Assembly (NCBI GenBank): GCA_022747635.1 | Contig: JAKTNV010000003.1 | Span: 12,766,911-12,830,910, forward strand | Length of the DNA: 64,000 nt | From: Hetaerina americana | Lineage: Eukaryota; Arthropoda; Insecta; Odonata; Calopterygidae | Direction of reading: 5' to 3' | Shown here: positions 23,480-34,691 of the stretch, piece after piece | Position numbering within the stretch: position 1 is the stretch's first letter | Layout of the letters: each line of letters begins with the position of its first letter | Notes under the pieces: generated by a model | Database searches by the model: none | The model's input: only the letters and a program-made list of their open reading frames with translations | Told to the model about the DNA's origin: nothing | Position numbers and translations under genes: made by a program

Positions 23480-24365
23480 TTGATTTGCTGTCCGCCGACA
23501 AAGTCCTTCCGCAGGAACATTGCCGGAGAGTTGCCAAGCCGCTACCAAAATCATCAGAGATGGCCGATCATATTTTCGGCCTTCTCACACAGACCGTTGA
23601 AAACTCCATTGAGGTAAGATTCGCGGAGGTAAACGCGGAATTCGTACCTTCTGATTCCCCTTCCTTCGGCGGTCCGCGGTCTCATTACTCGCCGAAACAG
23701 CGTTCGGCGGCAATAATAGGTATACCAAACAGACGACACTCGACGGCAGCTCTCCGAGCTGAACATGGTGGTCCATAACGTCCGGGACTACTGGGAATCG
23801 CACCTATGGGAGGAGTTTATCTCGGAGGACTGAAAGGAAGACGTCGGCGGCGTGTTGAAGGTTTGCAGGAGGCTACGGATCCCCCCGAGGCTCGACCTGG
23901 TCGTCATCATCGAGGATGTGGTGGCGCGATCTCCCGAGGAGAAGGCGGGACTGCTTGCTAACTATCTCGCTAGTAGTTTCTCACCGAACCCCGGGAACGA
24001 GGATTCCGCCGAGATTGAAGAGGAGATTGTGGCGTCGGAGGAAGCAGGGGATGCTGCATCTGAAGACGTCACGGAAGTCCCCGAGTCCCCGCGGAAGGAT
24101 GTCATGGCGTCTCAGTCCAAGTAAAGGCCCCGACTCTGAACATATTCCTTATGTTGTCCCTGAGCTCCCAAAGGCGGCGGTGGCGTATCTGACCAGCATC
24201 ATAAACGGCTTAGTCAGAATATCCTACTTTCATACCACTCGGAAGAAGCGAGAGTCTTATATCTTCCGAAGATGAAGAGATCTGAGGTGGGACCCGGGGA
24301 ATTCCGGGCCATTTCCCTTCTCGAGAGATTCGCATGCAAGATATTCGAATGCAAGACTAGGAAGG
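23480..24365 (+). mobile_element. Jockey-like LINE fragment (linker and start of RT)
   Basis: GC-rich island inside AT-rich DNA. Coding traces in several frames: LRIPPRLDLVVIIEDVVARS, then EEKAGLLANYLASSFSPNPG, an acidic linker (EIEEEIVASEEAGDAAS), VVPELPKAAVAYLTSIINGL, and a final frame with GPGEFRAISLLERFACKIFE. This order is the endonuclease-RT linker plus the first RT blocks of Jockey-clade non-LTR elements (NYRPISLL motif). Frameshifts at about 24120 and 24270 and several stops make it dead. The 97-codon frame at 23485-23778 is probably also part of it, but without a motif. Confidence 0.65.
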
Positions 24366-24844
24366 AAAAGGTGAATCAATTGGAATAGGAGTTGCAACCC
24401 TGGAAAGATTTATACAGATAAAATTATATTTCGACGTAAGCCGCAATATTTCCACCCTTTGTAATTTGATGCCTCTGCAATCACCATTAGTGGATACAGA
24501 ACTCTAAATATACTGCTTTAACATTTACTTAAGGCAAATTTGGTCAATCACAATGGAAAAAAATGGTGATAGGGTGATATCTATTGCTTCATTTAATCAC
24601 TACCTCAAATTTAACGAAGTATATCCATTTACTATATGCATTAACTACATCCAGGGTAAATAAATCATTAACTTTGACATTTGAAAAGTTTATTTGGTCT
24701 GTGCATGCAAAATCAACATGAAAAAAGTTCAATTTTACAGTTAACACCTTTGGTAAGGATATTTGAAGATGCTTGCATGTACAACAGAACCACAAGTAAC
24801 AAATTTTGTTGAATTAGATTAGAAGCAAGTCTTCAATTTTGAAT

Positions 24845-25510
24845 GCTGACCTATTGAGTTTAGACTTTTCCAATCTTATCTACTTTTGTGTCACCTTATA
24901 TATTTACCCTGCTTTCCATCCTCTTATTAATGATCCTGAGAACCACTTTAGCCACGAGTAAAATGAAACTTATTGTTTGGTAGTCCTCATATATGTTGTC
25001 TTTACTTTTTTTGGAATGAGAACTAATACTGATCTGATGAAGTCATAATGACAAATTCCTCTTGCATACTACTTGCTACAAAATATCCCATAAAAACTTC
25101 TATCTTTCCCTAAACTTATAAGTAATTCTGTAGGAAGTTGTCTACCCCCATTACCTTATTTCATTTCAGCACCTTTAATGCCCTTCCTCTTGCCATCAAG
25201 TAAGCCTGGACCTAAGCTATCGTCATATATTCATATATGCCATACTCTCATTATACATCTAACCTTGTTGGCTTTAGCCTGGCTCACTGCCTTTAATGGC
25301 TTTAGCAAATAATTTTTCTATATATTCTTTCCACCTACTTGAGCTTTTTCTGGTTCAACTAATATATTTCCCGACTTATCTTTGAGGTTTGATTTCATTA
25401 GAAAACTCTTTTGTGTGTGCCTGATAGCTGAAACTCACACCTACTTTTTCTCCTTTTTTTCATTCCCTGAAACAAATTTTTGAGCTTTGCTGGAAGTATC
25501 CTGGAATCTT
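24845..25510 (-). mobile_element. RTE-like LINE reverse-transcriptase fragment
   Basis: On the minus strand, frames read in order SSRWKEYIEKLFAKAIKG, then a broken GVDNLPTEL-like stretch (WG*TTSYRITYK), CKRNLSL with HQIS, and LIPKKVKTTYEDYQTISFIL followed by VAKVVLRIINKRMESRVNI. IPKK..(8)..YQTISFIL..KVVLRIINKRM is RT block 2-2a of the RTE-like group. Multiple stops and frameshifts. It may belong to the same decayed family as the pieces at 1725, 21785 and 27440. Confidence 0.6.
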
Positions 25511-27394
25511 TGACCTATGGAGGCAATAAAATGGTCATTACAGAAATGGAATGAAAAAATTATATCTTTCATTGTAATTAAAATTTATATTCCAAGGTTT
25601 ATCACCACTTTGACACCCATACATGTTAAAAATTTCCTTTGAACTACTTTACTCTAGCATCTTATCAAAAGGAAACTCCACATTTTGTGAAATTGGTGAG
25701 GGAAAGATAAATTTTGACTAAGGTATGTCCTGACAAGTATGCATATTATATTCGATGGGTGTCCAACACTTGGTAAAAGCAGGTATATGGAATAAATTAA
25801 GATATTGTCATGATATTTATGTTAAAATGATGGGTTCCAAAAAAGATCAATCTACTTGTATCAAAGTAATGTTGGCTTATGGTGATCATACTTCTTCAGA
25901 ATTTCTGGCATGATATATATCTAAAGTAATTTTATGATAGTTAAGAACCCAGACCATCAGTGTACATATGATTGGAAGTGTGATTTATGAATCAAGCTAA
26001 TGCCACCCAAAAAAACCATTTGGCTAATAAGTGTTCAATTTGCAGGACATAGTACACTTTGAAGTTCAAATTTAGTTTTTTCACCACTCTTCTTGGATTG
26101 AAAGGAATTGACAGATTTTGGAAAAATGCTTACAAATTGATTATTTAGAGATTTTTAGTAGGGTTGGTAACCACGAGTTAGTGTCTAGACTGTTGATTTA
26201 ATTTTTTTATGTTAATATTAGTCAGCATCTTAATTTTGTCCAAATGTAATAAATTATGTTAAACACCAAAAGCATGATAAGTAATCTAGTGTTAATCTTA
26301 ACAATGTCTTTTTATTATCATCGTATATTAAGATACTTTATCATGAAAATGGACAAAATGTTGGGAATTCCTAAAGGGAAGGTCTTGTTTTCACAACAAA
26401 GTTGGATAGTTCAAAAAAACTTGCGGGAGGCATCATGCCTTGTCCTTCTCCATAGGCTCCTTCCTGAGAAGCCCAATATTAAGCTGAGAGAATAAGTTTC
26501 CAAAAAATCTTTGTGGCACATTTCAGATATAATCAAAATATACTGCATAAACAGAATTTCTGTTTTAAAATGGGAATGTTAGAAATTTTTCTATAGTGGT
26601 ATTTTTATATAATTAGGCATAGTATTACCGTTTATTTCTCTCTCTGTTCTGACAATGAAGAAAATGAAGGGCTTTTTTGCCTTGCTTTCTCTTCTTAAAC
26701 AAGTATTTCAATTAATTAGTAAAATGATGAGCCCTAAATTTGATATCGTGTTACTAGAAGCTGGCATTGAGTTCACCATAATGGAGACTTCAATGCATGA
26801 TATAACAATATTTCACTGTTTGGGTTTCCTAAAATGAAACTTCAATATAATTTTGAAAAATTGCAATGTTAATGTCAGCTAATATTGAACAAATCCTCCG
26901 ATGTGAATATGCACTTCGAAATGAGCTTTGTTGAGATGGGTGTAAAAATCTGTAGATGCAGGCTAACAGGGTACACATGTTGGATTTTTTTCATATCATG
27001 GTGGGTTGTCAAAGTGCACACATTTAGTGAGTAGTACTTATCAACCTGAAAAAATATCCTGACACTGCCGCTACAAATAGTTCCTACTCAATTCAATTTT
27101 AACTATTCATCTGATTCATGTGGTCCACGATCTACAGATGCATAAGCTAAACAAATGAACATGCCTCGACAAAGGCAAAAGTGTGTTTATTTGTATCAAG
27201 AAATTTGAAAAAGCTGATTATATAGTGGGACATAGAATTTAATAATGTTATGGAACGTGGGACTTGAGAATTGGGAATGATACCTAAAAAAATTTACATT
27301 TCATTAGGTATCATTATATTATCATCATATTAGGGACTTGAACCCACGATCTTAGGGATAGTAGCCAGATGCATCACTCACCTGAATAAACAAG

Positions 27395-27396
<2 letters not shown>
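25511..27396. other. intergenic, no recognised content
   Basis: AT-rich DNA. Short plus-strand frames at 26256-26495 and 26655-26837 show no family pattern. Confidence 0.45.

Positions 27397-27434
<38 letters not shown>
27397..27434. repeat. (TA)n microsatellite
   Basis: Uninterrupted TA dinucleotide run of 38 bp, just upstream of an RTE-like LINE fragment. Confidence 0.95.
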
Positions 27435-27435
<1 letters not shown>

Positions 27436-27439
27436 CTAC

Positions 27440-28095
27440 AATTAACCTTTTTCTCTTCAATTACTATTAACTTCTTTACCAATTTCCAAAAATCTACATG
27501 TACCAATTTTCCCATCTCTAAGTGTTTTGGAACAGATGATTAAAGTAGAAGGAACATAAGAATCAAGCTAGGCAAAGAAATTTTTGTAAAGGAATTGGTA
27601 CGAGGGATATTGAGTAATGATTTAAAAAAAAGGCCCATCAAAACATTGATATTGAGTATGGTTCTATATGGTCTGGAAAATGTCATTGAAGCAGGATAAT
27701 AGGCAAGAATTGGTGGTTTTTGAAATGTGGATGTGAAGAAGGATGGAAAAGGTGAAGTGGACAAAAGGGAACAAATGGGGAAGTCGCAGGTTTGTTGAGG
27801 AGAAGAGAGGATTTTTGGAAGAAGTCAAAAGGAGGTAAGAAAGATGGATGTAGTACATATTGATTGGAAGTGGCATGTTGAAGACTGTGATAGAGGGGAG
27901 GTAGTTAGAAAAGCGAGGAAGGATAGGAAAAGGCTAAAAATTTTGAATGGAATGAAGGGAGATGAAATGTATGCAAAATTGAAGAGTTCATTCTAGTGTG
28001 CTATGTCATGTTGTATTTTGCTATAGGAGGGAATATATCGTTATTTAGTCTATGTCCATCAAAATCCTACCTAATGTAGAAGAGGAGAAATGATT
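27440..28095 (+). mobile_element. RTE-like LINE 3' end fragment (RT C-terminus)
   Basis: Plus-strand frames read ILSMVLYGLENV, then FEMWMWRRMEKVKWTKGNKW, VEEKRGFLEEVKRR, GRIGKG-like codons and EMKGDEMYAKLKSSF. The EMWMWRRM..V.W core and the closing DEM..KLK segment are the C-terminal conserved part of RTE-like LINE polyproteins. It then runs into the 3' UTR shared with 21785-22075. Frameshifts and stops are present. Confidence 0.72.
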
Positions 28096-28818
28096 ATTAT
28101 TACTCCGTCATAAGAATTTTTTATGATTGGTTACATAATGAACCTCAATATTAGTGACTAAATGTTTAATAGTCATTAACATTAAAAAATAGTAAAAATA
28201 ATTCGCGAGCAGTGCGTACGAACTTCAATGGTACACATATCTGCTCCGCTAGTTGTCAGTCATCATTTTTGAATAGTGTATAGAAAAAGAATTAAGTTCA
28301 CGCCTGGTATTACGCAAAACGGCAGTACATAAATGGCTCGAGGGTTGCATAACTACAGAGAACCACAATTGGATGAATTAATGAAAGGTTTATCACTCTT
28401 TTATTACCCTACCTCATTAGTAAAAAGCATTTCTACCACAAAGAAGAAAAATATTACTTTAACGAAATAAAGGCCTACTGCGCTCTATCTTGAACAGCAA
28501 TGAGAAACCTTAGGTAAAATTTATATGGACTCTGGCTCCGAATTCGGTGAGCAATAATAGAAAAATCTTTCAATAGAAAATACACATTTTATTTAGGTGT
28601 TGATAAGTACGAATTGAGAAGGAATGGGAAAAGGAGGAATTAAAGGAATGTAGAGGCATTAAACTAAACGTAAATAAAGCAGTGCATGGAAGAGAAAGAA
28701 AAATATGAGCGAGGGCAGGGATAAGAGTAGATATTCGTTCGCAGGTTTCCGCGGCGATGAGTAGGTGATTTCCACATTTTTCGGGCTGCGTCCGCGTATG
28801 TCGTTTAAATGCACAACA

Positions 28819-28849
28819 GTTTCGCCAGCTATCCTGCTGGCGTCCTCAG
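28819..28849 (-). ncRNA. hammerhead-like motif downstream of the Penelope-like ORF
   Basis: On the minus strand: CTGAGGA, then C, a perfect 6-bp stem GCCAGC/GCTGGC closing an AGGATA loop, then GAAAC. CUGANGA-stem II-GAAA is the hammerhead ribozyme core, and such motifs are known in the terminal repeats of Penelope-like elements. Downstream, TGTTGT and ACGACA can pair as stem III, followed by TA as a possible U-H cleavage position. An unpaired C after CTGAGGA and the lack of a convincing stem I argue against an active ribozyme. Confidence 0.4.
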
Positions 28850-28928
28850 GTCAAGGATGAAAAGAAGCTTGTTGCCCCGTCTTATATAGGAAAAATCCGG
28901 CGCCAATACCGGGAAATTTCTTGGCCAA

Positions 28929-30158
28929 TCAGGAAACGTCCTCATATTTGCGCGGAATAATTCTTTTCCACGCACTGTGGAGTGGATATCCATCCTCTCT
29001 GTTAAAATTTTCTGGCCTTTTAACGATTTCAATGGCCTCTCTGATTATCCTCGGGTAGTATTTTTCTTCTTTCGCTATTATTTTAGCGTCGTCGAACAGA
29101 ATAGAGTGTCCGGGTTCACTCCAGGCGTGCTCAGCGATGGCCGATGCTCTAAACTGTTTGGCCTTGGTTGCTCTCTGATTTTTACTCATGCGTGTTTTCA
29201 GCGCTCTGCATGTTTCACCGATGTACCATTTGCCACAGGAGCATGGCACTTGGTACACGCCTTCTAATATTAACGGTGAAATTTCATCCTTGGGTCCGGG
29301 TAGGGTGTCTGCTATCTTGGTGACGCAGTTGAATCTGGTCACCACATCATGCTTCCTTAAAGCCCTCGCGATTCTTTCCGAAGTCCCTGCGATGAAGGGG
29401 ATGTTGACGTAAGCCTTCGGTTGCGGTCTGGAGTCTTCCTCCCTGTCAGGAACAGCGGTGGTTTGTCTCTTCTTTTCTTCCTTCTCGGCCCTTTTTTGGA
29501 TCATATGAGCGCTGTATCCATTCCTTTGCAGGGCAGTTGTCAAGTGTTTCTTCTCGTTGGCAATAGAATCGGAGTCACATATTTTATATGCTCGGTTGAC
29601 AAGTGTGTTTACCAGTGAGGTCTTCTGACTAGGATGGTGGTGCGATGCAGCATTAAGGCAGCGGTCGGTGTGAGTAGGCTTCCTGTATACTCTGTGTCCA
29701 AGCCTCCCATTCCCTTTATTTCTCTTCACCATGACGTCCAAGAAGGGCAGTTGATGATCCTTTTCCACCTCCATAGTGAAGTGGATGGCTTGATGCTGTG
29801 AGTTCAGATGTTTCAGGAACTTTTTTAATTCTCCCTCTCCGTGTGACCAAATGACAAAAGTGTCGTCGACATATCTTAGCAACAGTGAGGGCCGCTTGTC
29901 GCAGGATTCCAGTGCTTTCATTTCGAAGCTCTCCATGCAGAGGTTGGCCACAACCGGGGAGAGGGGTGAGCCCATCGCAGCTCCTTCCGTCTGCTCGTAA
30001 TGGTCACCATTCCATAGGAAGAAGGAATTGCGGAGGCAATGCTCTACCAATCCTGGAAAGTCCTTAGGGATTCCGCGGGAGGTGAGTTCCTTGATGATAT
30101 TCAGCGATTCCTCAATAGGGACGCTGGTGAAAAGGGATTCAACGTCGAAGCTGACCAT
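28929..30158 (-). CDS. Penelope-like reverse transcriptase with GIY-YIG endonuclease
   Basis: Open frame of 409 codons. RT motif A is VSFDVESLFTSVPI (residues 2-15), motif B GAAMGSPLSPVVANL (59-73), motif C RYVDD (95-99) and motif D region HQLPFLDVMV (135-144). After a Lys/Glu-rich linker (about 225-245) comes the GIY-YIG nuclease: GVY (300-302), CSC Cys pair (306-308), YIGETCRALKTR (312-323) and a Glu in IIREAIEIV (371-379). Penelope-like elements use this enzyme to copy RNA into a nicked target. The frame lacks the RT fingers, so the product is probably inactive, but no stop or frameshift interrupts the remaining part. The ATG is simply the first Met after truncation. Confidence 0.9.
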   Translation of the reverse strand: MVSFDVESLFTSVPIEESLNIIKELTSRGIPKDFPGLVEHCLRNSFFLWNGDHYEQTEGAAMGSPLSPVVANLCMESFEMKALESCDKRPSLLLRYVDDTFVIWSHGEGELKKFLKHLNSQHQAIHFTMEVEKDHQLPFLDVMVKRNKGNGRLGHRVYRKPTHTDRCLNAASHHHPSQKTSLVNTLVNRAYKICDSDSIANEKKHLTTALQRNGYSAHMIQKRAEKEEKKRQTTAVPDREEDSRPQPKAYVNIPFIAGTSERIARALRKHDVVTRFNCVTKIADTLPGPKDEISPLILEGVYQVPCSCGKWYIGETCRALKTRMSKNQRATKAKQFRASAIAEHAWSEPGHSILFDDAKIIAKEEKYYPRIIREAIEIVKRPENFNREDGYPLHSAWKRIIPRKYEDVS

Positions 30159-30230
30159 GAGATCGATGTCGTGGATGGTGATGTTTCTTATTACGTCAAT
30201 GAAATGCGTCGAGGGGACGCAGTACGAGGA

Positions 30231-33200
30231 CAGAGAGGTTACAAGGAAAGGATCAAATGGATGTACTGTAGAGAAAAGAAGATATCTATTAGGAAGTAAT
30301 AAGGGAAAATCTGTCCTGCAAAAGTGAGCATGCAGTATAGATGTCCTGAAACTAATGTACTGATGCCTTCAAAGACATATCAATCACAAAATACCACATT
30401 TCAAAACAACAGACTGAGTATGACATCACAAACGTACGAACGCAAATAGAAAATGTTGTTGCTGATTATCTCGTGAAAATTATGTGGCTTATTGGTAATC
30501 CAAATTCGAGTTCAGGCCCATGTTGACTTTTTCCTTCTACCAATGTGACGAAACTTCTTTGTAAAAGGTTTTTCATTATCAGAAGAAGACTTAAGCAAAC
30601 TGAATATATTCTAACTTCCAAGGGTTACCACTGATGCAATACTGGAGCATAATTAATGGAACTAATACCACACATACCTTAAAAATCAAGTGAAAAATAT
30701 AAAAAAAATATGCTTTAATAGGATAAATTATGCGAATAAAAATGTTACGGTAGCTCTGATAAACAGCTCTCGTACATTGGCGACTAAACAAGCGATTGCA
30801 AAAAGGTTCATTATTTTCAAGTTGCGCGGATGTGCCATCTAACAACACGAAATAATCTTGTTATTACGATGCTATTATATGAAAGAATGGGCACTTCTGT
30901 GCAGTTATCCTAGTTTTTATCTGGGCCCCCATGGCAAGTTCTATAATCAGAACTTTCCCCCTATCATTCATTGTGTAAGCCAAAACGGAAGACCGGAGAT
31001 GTAGACCGGTTCATAATATAAAATATTAAAATATACTCTGCAAATAAGCATAATAATAATAGTATTTTTATAATTTTAGACACTATTAAATTAAGTAAAA
31101 CGATTCGTACTTAAGGAAAGACTGAATAAATTTCAAATCTAAAGCGCTTCACTACTTAGAAAGACATTAGTAAAGAGAGAAATTCTTACAAGTATTTAGA
31201 AAAAAGTTTTTCATTAGTATTATGTACATGGTTATTTACATCTAAATAGCCTAGTTATTTTCTTGCTGATTTGGACTTAACTGATATAAAACATTCATTT
31301 CCTAATTATAATGTCCATGGGTTATCTTGTAATTTCATGAGTATGGAAAGCAATGCTCTAATTACTTGGGGCTATTAAGGCAGAATATTTTAAAATCTAT
31401 TATGATAAATAACTTTTACACTTATGAGAATATTTATTTATCATTTTTTTGAACGCAAACTATTTAAAAGTGGCTTTACAATCGTTTTAAACTTTTCATA
31501 CACGTGTTAGCCCCGAATGTTGGGTGAAACTGGAGACAAAGATATAATTGGAAAAATGAAATAACTTCCTGACTTCTAGAAGGAAGGAGAACACTACTCA
31601 ATGATATCAGTCGCATATTGAAATGTGAACTCTTTTGTCTCATGTTAAAAGCTCCCTATTAAAGTAAATCTCGGTAGTCGAGGCAACTAAAATCATTTTG
31701 AACTTCAAATTGAGTCACACTATGAGAATAATTCAGACCGACGCTCACCGGTCGCGTGCGAAATTAAATCAGCGCAAATAAAATATTAAAATGGCATTAA
31801 AGATACCATCGACCCTCGTTACATTGGTTGTATCAGTGAATTTCGGGAATCTACCGGTAAAACTTCGCGCTCCTTTAATATCCTCGCTCAGTGAACTTTC
31901 TGTGCAAGGTGTTAGCTCTTCGACTGTAGAATACTTGATTAAATCCAGTTATTTTTAAAATTGCGTATGTAAATTATTTTAATAATACTTAGCTATGAAA
32001 TTTGTTTCTACGCTCATTTTTTAATACACTTAAGGTCCTTGAATATTTTTTTATCATTCCAGAAAAGACAGACCGTCTCCTTTTCATGCAAGACATGGAA
32101 ATGAATGGGGAAAAAATAATCCAGTCTGGAGCTGTAAAAAATATGCCATATTTTTTTAATCAAGGTCATAAAGATGATCGCTCGCAGAAATTAAAGATAA
32201 ATTGGATCAAACTTGTTTTTTTTCAATTCTAATTTTTTTACAATTTTTCCATCTTCTTTAATTGCGAATAAATTTTTATTAACTAGTTGAGTCCTTGTAA
32301 ACATTAACGGGTGTTTTTTAGTATAAAAAAATTTTAATTGGTAATCATTACATAATCAATACTTCCTTCAGAGGCCAGGGCAAAATAAAAAAAAATAACT
32401 TTTCTTTTCTCGTTCTTAGCGGTAAAAGTACATTTTAAATTGCGGGCGACTCTTTCTTACATTTTTCCATAGATATTACGATACAGTCTAGTAACACATC
32501 AAGCACCTGGACTTGTAATTTAATCCACTGCCGATACGTATGGAATAATATATGACCGACCTTCATTAAAATATTTCTCCTGGTTTCGGTCATTTTCAGA
32601 GAACACGCTAAAGCAGTGGTTGACTATGTCACGATGCTTTTGGGACAAGTTCCCCCTTTAGCTCACAATATTCCAATTTATTTTCACATGGGCCTCCCTT
32701 GAATTGCGCAATTATGTAATATTGCTAGAGATTTTGAAATTATGCACGCACCGAGACAACACTTCTTCTCGGTTTTGTGTGCCACGTGTCTTTTGATTAA
32801 ACTGAGCGATTCTCTTGAGTGCCGCCGGTTGCGCAAGCAATTAAAACTGTATTATGAATTATCGTAAATATCAACTCATTCCATCGGACTTAATTACAGA
32901 CAATTTAACCCCGATATCACTACTAATTAGTCAATTTACCTAAACTAAATAAATACGCGACAGTAGATTTATGTCAAGACACTATTCAATTTTTCAGCAA
33001 TCTGTAACGACTAAATGGAGTCAAAATATATATTCAACTGTTCAATGGTCCAATTATTATTTTGTACCACTCCATAAACCTAAGTTCCACCTCGAAGGAG
33101 TGCTTTTGAGCTGAAAATAGAGAAACCGTAACAACTATGAGGTGCTCTTCCGCAAGCCGACTTCTTTTTTCCTCGACTTGTCAGCCTTCATAAACATCTC

Positions 33201-33257
33201 TCATCTTCCTTGCACATCATCTGCGTTGAAGAGTTTGAACATTGCATTTCTTTTCAG
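30231..33257. other. intergenic, mostly unrecognised
   Basis: AT-rich DNA without a clear gene. A short plus-strand frame begins ATGGCATTAAAG at about 31792 and reads MALKIPSTLVTLVVSVNFGN, hydrophobic like a signal peptide, with a GGTAAAAC donor-like site after LP; it is too short to call alone. A minus-strand frame at 30591-30848 has no recognised domain. Confidence 0.4.
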
Positions 33258-33485
33258 GTTCTCTTTCTGGAGGGAACCGTACCTTCAAGAACATTCTACG
33301 AGTCCGCTCAACTTATAGCAAACAGACAAATGAGAGAGTTCATAAAAGAAATGACAGAGTTGGATTGGTGGAATTGGTGGTTGGACACAGATCGTGGAAC
33401 AGAGGCGGAGAGGGTGTTTTGGCTTACAGCACTGCGGAGTCAAGTGCTAAAAGAAAAGAAAACCCTTGAAAAAACTCTCAGTTAA
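33258..33485 (+). CDS. possible terminal exon of an unknown gene
   Basis: After a good polypyrimidine-AG acceptor (catttcttttcag, AG at 33256-33257) the frame starts in phase 0 with VLFLEGTVPSRTFYESAQLI and continues through a Trp- and charge-rich stretch (ELDWWNWWLDTDRG) to a Lys-rich end and TAA (33483-33485). Composition is protein-like, with predicted helices and no low complexity, and it resembles no transposon enzyme I know. It could join in phase to the signal-like frame near 31792, but that is speculative. Alternatives are a chance frame or a decayed element. Confidence 0.3.
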   Translation, partial: VLFLEGTVPSRTFYESAQLIANRQMREFIKEMTELDWWNWWLDTDRGTEAERVFWLTALRSQVLKEKKTLEKTLS

Positions 33486-34613
33486 TTTGGAAAATTCCGA
33501 GATGGGAGTCTTCTCCAGGAGCGATATTCCGATTAATGCGCGGAATGCACTATACTCCCAAGGAAAGGTCGACAAATTAGCGCTTCCTCCCACCCACCCC
33601 ATCGTCCTCCCCTTATCGTTCTTTCCTCCTCTACGGTAGAGGACCGCACTGCAGCTTGAACGGGTTCAACTATCTATTTGGGATGTCGCGAGGGAATTTT
33701 CAAGCATTTCTCATCATGTAACATAGGTACGTACCTTATTCAATCAAAATTACCAACTACGCACATCTGCGTAGAACTGGTTCCTATAGTTATTATCGGA
33801 TAATTATTGATAGTGGAAATTGACAACATTTCTCCATTGTATTCGATAGATCGATAGCTTGAATCGGGCAGGGTTTTCGGCATCAATGGGAGGCTGAAGA
33901 GAAATCCAGTGCCCTAATCGTGTTATTAGATTTGGCGACAACACCGCAATTATTCGTTAATATTGAATCACAGGTGCGATTAATAACGTTATTTTCACGA
34001 TAAGCAGCAGTACTGATTACACATATCCATAGTATCAAATGCAAAAAGGCGCAAATAACAAGATATTTCTAATCTCTGAGAGCATTCACGGAGTTGAAAC
34101 AATGATTGCCAATTTAAAGCACAATTTGTTGAATCCTGAGAGAAGTCATTTCATTTAGGCATCTAACTGAACTAGTGGTAGATGGCTATGATCAAAGATC
34201 GGAAATTAGAGATCGTTTAAATTAAATAATATCAAAATGCAATTTTAAAACAACATTGAACCCAGAACAGTGCAACAGTTTAAGAACACGTGGATATATT
34301 GAGCAAGAAAGTTCAATAAAAGTTAACAGGCCATTTGCCAAAATGAAATAAAATACGGTGAGCACATGCCAAAATGTCAACAATAGGGATTTAAGGTTTT
34401 AATTTTTTTAGGCGAAGCTATATTTGATGCAACAAATTACACATATAATCCAAGTTTATCCCAATTCTAATTTTGGACAATTTTGAGGAAAGCCGGCGGA
34501 GTCCTCAAATACGAGTAGTAGTTTTGAGAGTTTTAGGGTGCGTCGACAGCTAAGGTCATTTTGCACCACTCATTAAAATTAAAACTAAAATTCCTTTTTA
34601 CTTAGGAATAAAT
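33486..34613. other. intergenic, no recognised content
   Basis: No coding pattern or repeat structure recognised before the target-site duplication of the LINE. Confidence 0.5.
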
Positions 34614-34625
34614 AAATACGATTAA
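34614..34625. repeat. target-site duplication, left copy
   Basis: AAATACGATTAA, identical to 40239-40250, directly after the 3' tail of the LINE. Because the tail is itself (TTTA)-like, the left edge may be ambiguous by a few bases. Confidence 0.92.
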
Positions 34626-34652
34626 ATATAAATAAATAAATAAATAAATAAT
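34626..34652 (-). repeat. (TTTA)n tail of the LINE
   Basis: Tetranucleotide run of about 27 bp that is the 3' end of the element on the minus strand, abutting the target duplication. Confidence 0.9.
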
Positions 34653-34691
34653 TGTTAAAATCAAAGGGCATTAAAATTATGAGATCAAAAA

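Larger units (their letters stand above)
28735..30230 (-). mobile_element. Penelope-like element, 5' truncated
   Basis: A Penelope-like retroelement on the minus strand. It holds an intact frame with RT and GIY-YIG endonuclease (28929-30158) and about 190 bp of downstream non-coding sequence with a hammerhead-like hairpin. Conserved codons continue a little upstream of the ATG (STHFIDVIRNITIHDIDL), then homology stops at about 30230, so the RT N-terminus and any upstream repeat are missing. No target duplication was found. GC content is clearly above the flanks. Confidence 0.88.
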
